Source of the DNA: Aphanomyces cochlioides
Taxonomy: Eukaryota > Oomycota > Saprolegniomycetes > Saprolegniales > Verrucalvaceae
Direction of reading: 5' to 3'
Assembly (NCBI GenBank): GCA_019828595.1
Contig: JAHQRK010000002.1
Span: 372,001 to 436,000 of the forward strand
DNA length: 64,000 nucleotides
The translations under genes and the position numbers were made by a program. Below are positions 1 to 10,566 of this stretch, piece by piece. Position 1 is the stretch's first letter. The number at the start of each line of letters is the position of its first letter. The notes beneath the pieces were generated by a model that made no database searches, had not been told where the DNA came from, and worked only from the letters and a program-made list of their open reading frames with translations.

Positions 1-878
1 ACGAAAGGCTGTCAACGAGAATCACGGATAGTGATTCAGGAACCAGTTCTTGTTTCAATAGTTCATGTAAGTAGATTTGCCACACATGATGATCCATCCA
101 AGATTCATCTTGAACAGCATACACATGGCCGGGAGGATATTATGGAACTTCGTCAAGGTCAATTCTACCTCCAGGCTTGCCATTTACAATAAAAATAATA
201 GGCAGCTTCTTCCCTTGAAAAAAGTCAGAGAGAATTTAATGCATGCATAACATCAGCTCTAATGGTCAAGACAACAGTCAATTGGTCGGAATGCTTCTCG
301 GACTTTTCAACCTTTCATGATCTTCCAACTTCAGCCCATATGCGCCGTGGCGTCATATCATAATAAATACCAGTTTCGTCCACATTCAGGATCTCAGATG
401 GATGGTAGTCAGCATTTTTTTCCTGAACTGTTGAGCAAAACTTGCTTGTATAGCTTCCAGCTCTTGCTGTCGCAACCGAGAAACACAGAAAACACGTTGG
501 GAAAATCCATGACGATGAGCAAAACGCTGGCAAAGGTGAAGCAATGATTGCAGCCATGTAAGTCAGACATTTTGTATGCCAGATATGCAACGAGCCATGT
601 AGGGTGATGCGTTTTGATCCATGTCACCATATATGTGCGGACCTCAGGATATGCTCTTCCCGTCGCACATGCTTCATGAAGGTCAACAGCTCACTACCAA
701 ACGGCATAATCTTCTGGTGTCCTTGCTCACCCAGTGTTCTTCTCTTCCCTGAGATTCGTGTTTGAAAGTAAATGGATTTCTTCTTGAGCCATCCCATGAA
801 TGTTCCCCTTGGTACTTGTTGCTCCAAGAAAAATCGTTTGATGTTTGGTTGTAACATGGTATCAAACAGCTCGATCAA
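1..878 (-). pseudogene. Decayed pogo/CENP-B-type transposase, cut by left window edge
   Basis: On the minus strand, fragments in at least three frames line up in the order of a pogo/Tigger-like transposase. First (878-624) comes an N-terminal helix-turn-helix/CENP-B-like part with a KHVRREEHILRSAH motif. Then (about 630-540) comes VTWIKTHHPTWLVAYLA in another frame. Then (590-315) comes the first DDE block with NVDETGIYYDMTPRRIW. The frame resumes near 220-1 with LPIIFIVNGKPGGRIDLDEV and VYAVQDESWMDHHVW, typical of the DDE_1 fold. Frameshifts and stops separate these pieces, so it is not functional. The 3' part lies outside the window, so ends and TIRs cannot be seen. Family known: cut-and-paste DNA transposons with TA target duplication. 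Confidence 0.8.
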
Positions 879-3157
879 GCGAATTCGATCTCGAATGAAG
901 TAGTGACGAGTTTATTCGGGAGACCAGTAAAGGGGGTTAACGGCTAGTAGTGGTGACTAATATTGCTGATTCTCGTCATTGATCGTCTCTTCAGTAATAT
1001 ATTGGCTCGCACAGGCAAGAGAACAACAGGCAGCGTCTTGGGGTGGCTCAATTCGCAAAGAATTGAAGTATTTATTTGAGCATAAGTGGTGTGAGACACC
1101 ACCACACATTAAACATGAATGTTCTTGCTCAGGTGAAGGCACAATTCAAATTCACACAGCATGATTAAAGGTTAAGTGAGCTACATCGATCTCTATGGCT
1201 TCGAGCAGACATGGCGCGATGTAATCGACATCATTACAAGTGACCAATCAAAGGTCACTATTTTGGGCCATTTAGCAACCAATCACAGGGAAAATCCCAG
1301 AATTCAAGATATTTGATTGACGGGATTTCATTGTGATATGATTGGATAATATGTACTTAAACGCTAAAAATTAAATAAATATCTGATGCACTACAGTCTT
1401 CGTACCTGTCATTTGTGCAACCCTGTGTACAACCCTCTTTTGATTGGCTTAAAATATACGTTATTGACTTGGAGATTTGAGCTTGTGATTCCTAAAGCTC
1501 AATGCCCAAGGTCGACCATGGCCATTGTCCATATCGTCAAACCCCAAATGTGATTGTATCGGGTCTAGTGTAGGATGTATAAACAAATCAACCATTCAAG
1601 ACTCGTTATATTGACATCGTTTTCAACATGGATTACTATCCTTTGCATAGGGAGCAGTGACAAAGAAGTTTAGTCATGTCTTTCTGCGACGACAACCCAG
1701 CGTGTGTTCTAGTCATAGTGCTAGGCCATATTCAGACTCACTATTCACGAGACTATTCATGTTAGCTTTACTACGTTATTGCAATCAACATTTACAAAAC
1801 CTCGTATCTCGTTGTGTCGTGCGAAGCACGACGACTCACGGGTTTATTTGATTGATTATGCTGTTGGCTACTGTATGTCTACCATACACCTAAGATCAGG
1901 ATGCATGCACTAAACTGAGATAGACTAAGCTGTGGACATTGTAAATCGGCGTGTTAAACGTTTCTTCCTTTTTGTCCGAAAGCCCTACAAGGCTAAGCAT
2001 CCTTCACATGGATGTCAAACGACAAATTTCATTGCTTATGTGCTGCGTTTGATGTAAAACTATATATGTGGGGAAGGTGGACGCACAAAGAAAGCACGCC
2101 CGCACAAGAATGTCTAGGTGACTGGTAATTTGTAGAGCTTTCGACTCCGAGTTCGGGTACGATCGGGGGCTTCCTGGACTTTGCAAGAGTCTGGAAGTAG
2201 GGGTGAAATGGGGGGCTGACTCTTCGCCGACAACAGTCGCAGTTGACACGGAGCGGGCAAAGCAGGCAGAGGCAGAGAGGTTCTTGTAGCTTGGACAAGA
2301 GGTGTGTCGCAGTTGACAACAAGGCAGGGGAAACCAGGGATCGCCGTGAATGAAACTCGGTCAACCAACAGGACACGGACGCTGACGATACACGCGACCG
2401 CTCCAACAATCTTCTTGGCGTCGATAACTTCACAACAAGAGAGCAGATGAACTCAATGGCTCATACACCGCTATTATTTGATTTATCCTAATGAAAAGCT
2501 AATCTGGTTTCTTTACACGTCGTGACACCGTGAGTACACCCTCCTTGTCGACTTTGGCGCTTGCTACTGCTCTTACTCACCCTTACCGTCGACTGACTCT
2601 ACGATTGTTTCTCGTGTCATTGGTGGGCGTGGCCATTAGCTGCCTTCTTGCGAGTCAGTCGGACTGTGTCTGTCATCGCCGGAACTCGCCTCTTGGTAAT
2701 GTTGTGGCTTTTCCATGGTTTCAATCGTTCCAGCGCTTCCCAAGAGTTTCCGGGAAGGTTTGGCTAACAGAAATTTGTAACGTGAGTTGCATAGTCGGGT
2801 TGGTGCGGCAAAGTAGGGCGGTTCAGGGGTTGTAGGGGTAACAAGAACATCCTGGGTTTTCCTGGATTTTTTTCTCCTTCACATAAATGTATTGATAAGC
2901 TAAGATATGCCGACAAATACCGTTGCCAATTTGCAACCCGTGTTTAATGACTTAATTTGAGTATACATCAGGGTTGCAAAACGCTTCGAATGATGCAACT
3001 CTCGCTGCAACCTTTGTTGCAAATCGAACATGGATCTGCAGCAAATGTACCAGGGATTTTTGTGGATGGTACTGTACAGTGTAAAAAAGAGAAACAGCTA
3101 ATCAGAATTCTAGAAATTAGAGATTTACAACTTCGGTTGCAAATGGCTTGTAAAGTA
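879..3157. other. Spacer without a recognisable gene
   Basis: About 2.3 kb in which only short unconvincing reading frames exist (for example 2029-2433 minus and 2530-2835 plus). None matches a known family, and both strands are equally open, as expected by chance. The stretch 2930-3160 has several TTGCAAC/GTTGCA repeats and directly abuts the mariner insertion. Confidence 0.5.
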
Positions 3158-3182
3158 CTCCCTCCGTTCGGAAATATAAGAG
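3158..3182. repeat. Mariner left terminal inverted repeat
   Basis: 25 bp, a perfect reverse complement of 4951-4975. TA precedes it. Confidence 0.95.
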
Positions 3183-3328
3183 TCGATTCACGCCCCTCAC
3201 CAGGAAACCTCGGTGAATCCGAATTTCGTTGTTTTAATTGGCTAAAATTATAGAAAATAATCCAATCAATCTTTAGCACTTTGTTTCGTTGCAAACTTCG
3301 AAGTGGAAGCAGTCATTTGACATTTGAA

Positions 3329-4846
3329 ATGGTTGGCAATGGGATTCGTAAGCGTCGAGTATTGAGCGACAAAGAAAGAAACGAGGTTGTCCGCCTTCTG
3401 TTGCATCATGCCACGGGCAATAAGCTGCCTAAGAACACGTTCAAGAATGTAGCTGCTGTTTATGGATGCGGCTTCAACGTCATAAAGAAGATTTGGTACA
3501 AACTCCGCCCACACCCAAGCGCGCAAGTCGACCATGCCGTCAGTGTAGATATGAAAAAGAAGAAGGCGTGTGGGCGAAAGGCCAAGTTCACACCAGAAAC
3601 ATTTGCTGAACGTCTTAAGAAGATTAAATTGAGAGATCGTGGTACATTTCGCGATCGTGCATTTCAATTTGGTATGATAGCAATGAAAATCAACCTTACA
3701 AGCTTCCTTCTAGACGTTTCAATATCAACTTTACACTCGTATTTGAAAAAAGGAATGATGAAGCGACACAGCAGCAGCGTTAAATCATTGTTAACGAGTG
3801 CAAACAAGTATGCACGACTAAAATTCGCCTTGGGGTTCATTGAGCCCAACATGGAAATGATGGACATGGATGAAATCATACACCTTGATGAGAAATGGTT
3901 TAACTTGCGATTTGAAAACGAGAAGTACTATCTTGCCCCCGATGAGCCCGTACCCCAGCGTCACTGCAAAAGCAAACGCTTTACAACCAAAGTCATGTTC
4001 TTGGCTTGTCTTGCAAGACCGCGTGTATTACCTGATGGTACTTGGTTCGACGGCAAAGTTGGAATGTTCCCTTTTGTTGAAAAATTCCCAGCTTTAAGGG
4101 GCTCACGAAATCGCCCTGCTGGCACGCTTGTCACGAATTGTGTGAATGTCACCAAGGATGTTTATCGTGAAACGCTTATCAAACGTGTATTACCTCGAAT
4201 TATGGACGTCTGGCCAACATTTACGACTCGAAAGCGTATTGTTCTACAACATGACAACGCGCCAGCACATGTTCCCTGGAATGACGAAAGAATTGTGGCG
4301 GCTTTCTTGGAATTGAAGACGTCTGGATGGGATTTTGCCATTGCCGCACAACCACCAAACTCTCCTGACACGAATGTTCTAGACCTTGGCTTTTTTGCGT
4401 CAATACAATCTCTCCAGTATAAGCATTCACCTCAAACCATTGATCAGCTGATACACTGCGTTGAACTCGAATTTGGGAAGTATTCCTCGGCAAAACTTGG
4501 CAAGATTTGGCAAAGTCTTCAGCTTGTTCTACTAGAGATTGTCAAGGCGAAAGGGGGTAATGAGTTCAAGCTACCCCATGCTTCGAAAGACAAGATGGCT
4601 GGTTGTGGAAAATTGCTTGACAACGCTCAGTGCGATCGTGCGGCGTATGAAGAAGCAATTGCGCATCTTGTTACGGAGGATGCTTTGGTCATGGAGGCGA
4701 TGTTGAACAAGGAGATCATGAACTTGCGAGCCGAAAATGAGCTGATCGATCTTCTTGAAAGTACCGCCTTGAGCGATCCAGAGGTCGACGATATTCAGGT
4801 CGACGCGCTTTGTGTTGCTGCCGGAATGCTACTTGTTGAGATGTGA
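3329..4846 (+). CDS. Mariner transposase
   Basis: Cuts and re-inserts the element at TA sites, acting in the nucleus on the flanking TIRs. The frame is open from 3281, but ATG 3329 (MVGNGIRKRRVLSD) is the better start and gives 505 residues. The N-terminal third has the helix-rich, basic DNA-binding part (LSDKERNEVVRLLL, then KKIW). The catalytic part shows the mariner/plant-MLE signatures: IHLDEKWFN (first D), LQHDNAPAH (second D) and PPNSPDTNVLDLGFF (third D). By my count 42 residues lie between the second and third D, longer than the 34 of animal mariners and the 39 usual in plants. There is no stop or frameshift. Splicing is not needed. Confidence 0.9.
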   Translation: MVGNGIRKRRVLSDKERNEVVRLLLHHATGNKLPKNTFKNVAAVYGCGFNVIKKIWYKLRPHPSAQVDHAVSVDMKKKKACGRKAKFTPETFAERLKKIKLRDRGTFRDRAFQFGMIAMKINLTSFLLDVSISTLHSYLKKGMMKRHSSSVKSLLTSANKYARLKFALGFIEPNMEMMDMDEIIHLDEKWFNLRFENEKYYLAPDEPVPQRHCKSKRFTTKVMFLACLARPRVLPDGTWFDGKVGMFPFVEKFPALRGSRNRPAGTLVTNCVNVTKDVYRETLIKRVLPRIMDVWPTFTTRKRIVLQHDNAPAHVPWNDERIVAAFLELKTSGWDFAIAAQPPNSPDTNVLDLGFFASIQSLQYKHSPQTIDQLIHCVELEFGKYSSAKLGKIWQSLQLVLLEIVKAKGGNEFKLPHASKDKMAGCGKLLDNAQCDRAAYEEAIAHLVTEDALVMEAMLNKEIMNLRAENELIDLLESTALSDPEVDDIQVDALCVAAGMLLVEM

Positions 4847-4950
4847 CTATCCGGTAAAATCTAGCTTACCATCCGTACGACCGATAGACTTGAAAATTGT
4901 ATACAAAAATGTGGCTCTTATATTTCCGAATTGTCGATTCTTGCTTTCGG

Positions 4951-4975
4951 CTCTTATATTTCCGAACGGAGGGAG
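4951..4975. repeat. Mariner right terminal inverted repeat
   Basis: 25 bp, a perfect inverted match to 3158-3182, followed by TA. A second partial copy of its inner half (GGCTCTTATATTTCCGAA) lies just inside at 4913-4930, making a subterminal direct repeat with a 36-bp period. Confidence 0.93.
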
Positions 4976-4977
4976 TA

Positions 4978-5904
4978 CTATTAAATATTGTGGATTCGCT
5001 ATCAAACTCCAATCACGCCAATACATTGGATGAATGAAAATAAGAACAGAAATTGTTGATTTGTGAATGGAAAATGTCGGGTTGGGAGCACTACTCTTTC
5101 ATATTCGTCCAATGAAATGCATTCTATATCGCGGTTGGCCAAAATTGACTTTCCGTTCATGCGTCACGTCAGCGTCCAAGCATGAAGTGACCATGAAAAT
5201 GATGCCTGAGTGCCATGTTCGTCTGCCCGCAGGACAATGTAATGTATTTTTTAATGTTTTAGCACTTGCAAAAGCTAATTAACGACCACCAGGGCCCTTA
5301 GTAGTCATTCGTGCGAGGAGCCAACATGGTCGGAGTGAAGGCATTCACAATTTCATCGAGTGGATGGCACACGTGCACCGCGTAAGCGAGAACGCAAAGA
5401 AACTACAGTAGTTTAAGCCCAACATGTGCCAGGAAACAATGAGTGTTTTCACTCGTGTCCACTAACTACAATACCATTGCTGTTGGATGGTGTCATCTCC
5501 ACACATAGTAGTTAATTGCTCTGGCTTATTTCGCCACACGAAGCCCGTAGCCTTCTTTGATTGTTTTATCTTGAAAGCAATCAAAGAACGCTGTGGACTA
5601 AAGCGAAGTCGCCACTAGTCCAAAAACTACCGCACAGACTAATATCGTGAGTTCTCTTGATTTTGTGGGACGTATCTTCCAATTCTTCAGTCATAAGTTG
5701 GACAGATTGTCCAAGTTTTTCGAAAACCAAACAAGAAAGAATTTTTTCTTGCATACAAACGTCAAGATATGCTTGAGCTGTTATGCTTTCTGCGATTTTG
5801 TTGGAAAGCATCCAACCCAAATCCGCACTTAGTAGTGTGCCTCTTTCAACTTAAGTTCGGATCTTTGAGAGATCGACCAATGTTGAATTTGGATCCTTCG
5901 GATC
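4978..5904. other. Spacer without a recognisable gene
   Basis: Moderately AT-rich sequence with only short frames on both strands that resemble nothing known. It ends immediately at the Crypton reading frame. Cryptons have no terminal repeats, so the true left end of that element may lie inside this stretch. Confidence 0.4.
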
Positions 5905-7775
5905 ATGGACCGAGGCACCGTTGAGCAAGACATTGCTCTTGTACGAAGTAATACAATTGGGAGCAAGTCAAAGGATATCTACGGCCGAGGAATTACCCGC
6001 TTCTTGGCATGGCTCGATGAAAACAGTCCTGAACTCTTGCATCCTGATTGTCGTGGCCGTATTGACCGTGCTTTTGTCATAACGTGGCTCTCGGCTACTC
6101 CCCGTTTGGCCCCACCTATCGATCTAGCGACTCTCGAACCCAGAGTATTCGAAGGGTTTCTTGTCTCTCAAAAAAAGGCCGATGGCCAAAACCCTGGCAA
6201 ATCGGTTTATCGCACCTTGCGTTCAAGCTTGATGTATCTTTACAGCATGTATGGAGTTCCATTGGGGGTCGAATTTGCTGCTGAGCTTACACTATTTTAC
6301 AAGGGTCTGAAGCGCTCACTTGCTCAAGCTTCGCATGTCAGTGGCAGTCGACTCACAGAAGGCAAAGAACCTTTGCCGTTCTCGCTTTTCAAATTGATCT
6401 GTCTGGAAATGCATCGCATCGGTGGAAAAGACATCATATTTTGCCAGTTGTTTCTAATTCTCACATGGAACCTCATGTGCCGAGCGGGTAATGGCGAAAC
6501 AATTCACTTTGCACACATATGACTTGGCATGAAGATGCCTTGGCCATACCTGCTGTACAACTCGAAATGCAAAAAAGGGGTTTGGAACCTAGTGACATAG
6601 GCTCCCATTCGGCAAGAAAGGGCTCTGCGACGTATGTGTCGTCATGTTCGTCGTCTGGTTCATCCTCCTCCTCTATTTGCTTGCGCGCTGGTTGGAGCTT
6701 ACCTGGTGTTCAAGACACCTACGTGCGGTACGAATCTGCTGGCGATCGAGGGGTGGGTCGATTTGTTGCAGGACTACCTTTCGAATCACCTGACTTTGCG
6801 CTTTCCCCTCCTTTCTGGCCGCATGCGTTGGACGTGGTATCCACAGCTGTTACACAGTGCTTTCCTATGTGCCCCCCTCATTTGGTGAAGATTTGTGAGT
6901 TTTGTCTAGCGTCAATGGTTTACCATAGCAATTACTTGGAAAGTACTCTCCCCCATGGCCATCTTCTATTCCAGACAACACTGTTTCGAAATCCTCGTCT
7001 TTTGCACGAGCTTACAGGTTTGGTGCAATTTCGACATACAACGCATTCCGACGAATTTCGTTGTACTGGAATTCCCCCACATATTGGCATTCTCGTCCAA
7101 ATGGAAGCTCAAACTACTTCAATCAATCAATTACTACCTTTATTATCACAACTAGCTCCAACAATTGTCGATCGTGTAGTCACATTACTTGACGAGCGAG
7201 CGAATAGTGCCAATGGTTTAACTCGAGAAGCATTGAAGATCCTCATGAAAGAGGTCTTTGAAAGCTCGGGAGTATTTTCAATCGTTCAACGTCAAGCCTC
7301 ACACAGCGCTGTTCAAGAGGATACGGTGTCTTCCTCGCCTGTGTCATTGCCAATGTCAATGCCAGAACCTACTCTATTTACTTGGAATGGATCGCTTCAC
7401 AGGGTACCTGCGACGTTTAAATTTCCCAGCGGCACTGTCTCAAATGGCTGGGAGTACTGGTGTTGTGGAGATTCTCGCTTGCACTATCCTCCATTGCGCC
7501 TTCTCCAACCAACAGATATGCCAACTCTTCAGCATCGCAAACGTTTGTCCGACTTCCGGTTCTTGATGAGAGAGATCGACAGACTTGTTGAGAATGGGAC
7601 AATGATTCATTCGCCATCCGTAGCCGAGGCTGCAAATATGCTGGACGCTGTGAAGCAATTCCTTCCAATCTATGACCACACAGACGTCAACAGGATTCGC
7701 CGCAAAGATCACCTCAAGTGGACTAGTGCCGTGAACATCATGCGCAAAAAGCGTCGCACAACCTCACAGAATTGA
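5905..7775 (+). pseudogene. Crypton-type tyrosine recombinase, frameshifted and internally deleted
   Basis: Cryptons are DNA transposons that move through a tyrosine recombinase. The first part (5905-6522) has the SAM-like N-terminal domain and reaches the first catalytic arginine in LTWNLMCRAGN. It then stops, because the sequence reads CACATATGAC where a two-base shorter CACATGAC would continue into the next frame (6519-7775, MTWHEDAL). That second part has the rest of the catalytic set: HSARKGS (HxxR) and DTYVRYESAGD (tyrosine). After these comes a C-terminal GCR1-like DNA-binding domain (VPATFKFPSG...WEYWCCGDS, about residues 300-350 of this part). Between MTWHEDAL and the HxxR block roughly 90 residues usual in the family are missing. 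So there is one 2-bp insertion and one internal deletion, and this copy cannot be active. Confidence 0.85.
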
Positions 7776-8381
7776 CTCAAAGCTGCAATGCTAATGATAA
7801 GGAATGACCATATTCCGTTAAATACCATTGCTCCTTCGTACTTAAACGACGATCCAACTATCGTCCAACTTTTTCTTACTACAAAGAGTTTCTCTAGATT
7901 CTATTGGGTAACGTCATCGTCAGGCTCACAGCCCAACGAATTCTTATTGGGTTCCCTTAAATATCAAACATATTTTATTACATACAAATTAAAAGTGATT
8001 TCTTTTTTATGACTCCTGTTAATTTCGAACAAACAGGAAAATGTCAGGCTCCCTGCACTACGATGAGGCAAAATTTACGGATGTATCACGATATTTTCCG
8101 ATTTATGAGTTTTTCCGGCGTTGTTTTTCCGAGAGGCGACGACGGCAATCGAACACTTCGTCTCAGCTCCATTTGATACGAATCAAGCAGGTTATACACG
8201 CGAGAATACGAATCATCTCTCGGTTTCAATCAGCAGACTGCGCAATGGCTCTACCCGTTGGAAGTCTCTGTTGAAAGTCGGAGAATATCACGAAGAGTCG
8301 AAGAGTCGAGATCAATCGCCCCTTTGTCAAGTCAAAGCGGCATGTGACGAATGCATTGTTAATGTAAACGCAGGGGCTCCA
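7776..8381. other. Spacer without a recognisable gene
   Basis: AT-rich at 7780-8040. Two short overlapping frames after 8041 have no features I recognise. Confidence 0.4.
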
Positions 8382-8894
8382 CTAGATCAAACATTCAAGA
8401 ATGCACATGCCCAAAACGTCGTCTTGGTCGAGCATCACGCCAAAATCCAGTTGGTTCATTACTGGGCTCACCACGACAAGGATGACTTGGACTGGGATTT
8501 CCGTGTAACTGACGGGGTTTGACAAACGGCTGTGTCGGAAACAGAGCCCGCGACTTCGCGTGAAGTACTCACATCCTTGAATACGACAACGCCGGCAACC
8601 TCCATGTAGAATACATCGTCCAAAAGATTGCACAGGCTTCGTACATCCTGGCTCTTGACACAGTTTGACAGGTCGTTTCACTCCAGGTCTTGTGCAGAGG
8701 CCTTTGGAGCGCGCGCGGTAGAGACAGCCATCCTCGGAGCAGTTGCTCTTGCCACCATGACGAGCACAGTGCTTCCTCGCATACGCTTGACGTCGACAGC
8801 TTGGAAAGCGGCATCGATCGCGGCTTCTGTGGAACGTACACCGCATAAATCCGCCCCGACAGATGCGCCACATCCCTAAAAAAAAAACAGCCAT
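8382..8894 (-). pseudogene. Cys/His-module family member A (decayed copy)
   Basis: Belongs to the same family as B-H. Read from ATG 8894 it has CRFPSCRRQAYARKHCARH, CSEDGCLYRARSKGLC, CQEPGCTKPVQSFGRCILH and CRIQGCEYFTRSRGLCFRH, that is modules 2-5 of the family. Module 1 is damaged: the usual CFFxGC start is present only in another frame, upstream of a run of eight A's at 8880-8887 (T's in gene sense). Module 3 has lost its histidine (CTRP instead of CAKH). The tail is rewritten but still ends DDVLGMCILECLI, a weakened version of the family's terminal leucine motif. Probably a pseudogene, although the frame is open for 171 residues. Confidence 0.7.
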
Positions 8895-9256
8895 CACAAA
8901 GTAGCAAAGAGGCTGCGGGCAACGCTCGAATCCGTGTTGTCAACGATTTGAGTATGCAACAAACACTCCACTACCAAACTCCCACTGGGGGCGACGACAG
9001 ACGGGGGGCAGCCTCTGCTGGAACACGTTGCGGCGTTATACTTATGTTGAATTCCATCAATAAGTCAACAATTAAACTCTCCTTGAAAAGAGTTCAAGGT
9101 CTGTGATGTCAACACCGTCTTGATGGACTATCTTTTCTATGTCATGGAAAAACTTGTCGACGGTGTCGCTGGTCTCGTCCTTACCTCCATTGCCTAGCGC
9201 GCGCCGTTTGTCCATCCAAAGTCTCCACTCGGTCGGCATGATTTGGAAAAGCTCAA
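8895..9256. other. Short spacer between copies A and B
   Basis: Nothing recognisable. It contains the remnant of the A promoter side and the 3' flank of B. A short antisense-open frame (9072-9329) overlaps the end of B and is judged spurious. Confidence 0.4.
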
Positions 9257-9748
9257 TCACTTCGTTGCAATCAGGAACTCGAGAATGCCCAAGTCGATGG
9301 CATGAAAATCTTCGTCCACGTTGAGCCACTCCTCGTATTCCAAAAGCTGCGCAAACAAGTCGACGCTCTCGACATCAGTCTTCTGTGGATTTTCCAATGG
9401 CGAGCTTGTCTTCCTATTGCCATGACGACAACAAAGACCGTCTCGACAAGCATGCGTATTGCAACCGGCCATTTTGCACCGCCGACCACCTCCATGGCGA
9501 ATGCAATGGCCATGAGCTTGAGCAGGTTTGCCGCAGTTTGGACTTCGGCACATTTGTGGCTTGCGCTTGACGCCATGTTTGGCGCAGCGGCCCATCGATC
9601 GTGCTCGAAATATACAACCATCCACGGAGCATTTGGCTTTGCCTCCATGACGAACACTGCATCGATCGCGGCCTTTATGAAACGCACATCGCCACGAGTT
9701 GGTCTCGACAGGTTTGTGGCATCCTTGAAAGAAGCACGTTGTAGCCAT
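9257..9748 (-). CDS. Cys/His-module family member B
   Basis: 163 residues from ATG 9748 (MATTCFFQGC). The N-terminus has CFFQGCHKPVETNSWRCAFH followed by KGRDRC, then directly RHGGKAKC. The second module (CRRQAYARKLCA) that every other full-length copy has is missing, so this is an internally deleted four-module form. The remaining modules are CSVDGCIFRARSMGRCAKH, CRSPNCGKPAQAHGHCIRH and CKMAGCNTHACRDGLCCRH. The acidic tail ends IDLGILEFLIATK. The leader just before the ATG (GAAGCTCATTTTCAAT) is shared with C-F, and a TTTCACGCAA box lies about 80 bp upstream. The role is unknown; a nuclear zinc-binding regulator is my inference from the modules plus the acidic tail. Confidence 0.75.
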   Translation of the reverse strand: MATTCFFQGCHKPVETNSWRCAFHKGRDRCSVRHGGKAKCSVDGCIFRARSMGRCAKHGVKRKPQMCRSPNCGKPAQAHGHCIRHGGGRRCKMAGCNTHACRDGLCCRHGNRKTSSPLENPQKTDVESVDLFAQLLEYEEWLNVDEDFHAIDLGILEFLIATK

Positions 9749-9829
9749 GGCGTTGGCAGATTGAAAATGAGCTTCATGTATTCTCAAGTCACAAGTCTAC
9801 TGCGACATGGAACGACATGTCGCCTTGGT

Positions 9830-9839
9830 TTGCGTGAAA
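9830..9839 (-). promoter_or_regulatory. TTTCACGCAA box upstream of B
   Basis: Read in gene direction it is TTTCACGCAA, 80-90 bp before ATG 9748. The identical ten bases occur at corresponding places upstream of C, D, F and G. A role in expression is inferred from conservation only. Confidence 0.5.
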
Positions 9840-10125
9840 TCACCCAACAATCGTCGAGGCATCGTACGATAGCGTGACTTCGAGACAATGCTGCATGCAA
9901 GATGTAATCCAGCAAGTCATGATGATTGAACTGACTGGATCCGACTGAATTTTTCATCAAGAAGTTTCAACTCGAGTCAAGGACGCGTTGCAAATGTAAA
10001 CCGAGTGGTGTAGCAGCAGCTACAGCATACAGTACCTTGCTGGGCTTGGACAGATTCAAAGACGACAAGTTCAAGTCGGCCCGACCGTCGTTGCGATCGA
10101 AAGACTCGACGCTACTGTATTACAG

Positions 10126-10566
10126 TGTTGTCTAGCGAGAATCAGCGTCCATCATGTCAACGCCGCCGTGAAACATCGTGTGCAAGACAAGAAACCGTGA
10201 CTTGTCTTGTTTTTTTCACGTGATCGAAATGTTTGAGTGCAGCGTTCTTGGCACCTCGAGACATCTTCAGAACCGACAAATTTGGAGGACAATGCCGCGC
10301 TACTGGCCTCCAAAATCTTTTTCGTTCATCCAGCATATTCATGCTGTTGCTCCAGCAAAGTTATGTGTCGTAGGGATCCAAATTTGTCGGCTCTAAAGTT
10401 GTTTGTGGATTGTTTTCTGACCGCTGTAGGGTTGTCCCGAGGTGTCAAACACGTGGCTTTCCAGCATTTCGATGCCGACAAAACAACGACAAGTCAAGGT
10501 TCCTTGTCTTGCACGCGGAATCTCACGGCGGCGTCAACACGATGGACACTGATTCTAGCCTGACAA
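10126..10566. repeat. Imperfect inverted repeat, arms about 200 bp
   Basis: 10126-10330 reads, with mismatches and small gaps, as the reverse complement of 10340-10566. Shared blocks include AGAATCAGYGTCCATC, ACGCCGCCGTGA, TGCAAGACAAG and GCCGACAAATTTGGA. It is the junction where the B and C gene units meet head to head. Confidence 0.75.

Larger units (their letters stand above)
3158..4975 (+). mobile_element. Complete mariner (Tc1/mariner superfamily) transposon
   Basis: Both ends carry the same 25-bp terminal inverted repeat, beginning CTCCCTCCGTTCGG and followed by AAATATAAGAG. Each end is flanked by TA (3156-3157 and 4976-4977), the target duplication of this superfamily. The interior is a single uninterrupted transposase gene. 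The 5-CTCCCTCCGT end is the one known from plant mariner and Stowaway elements. With intact TIRs and an intact gene this 1.8-kb copy could be autonomous. Confidence 0.95.
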
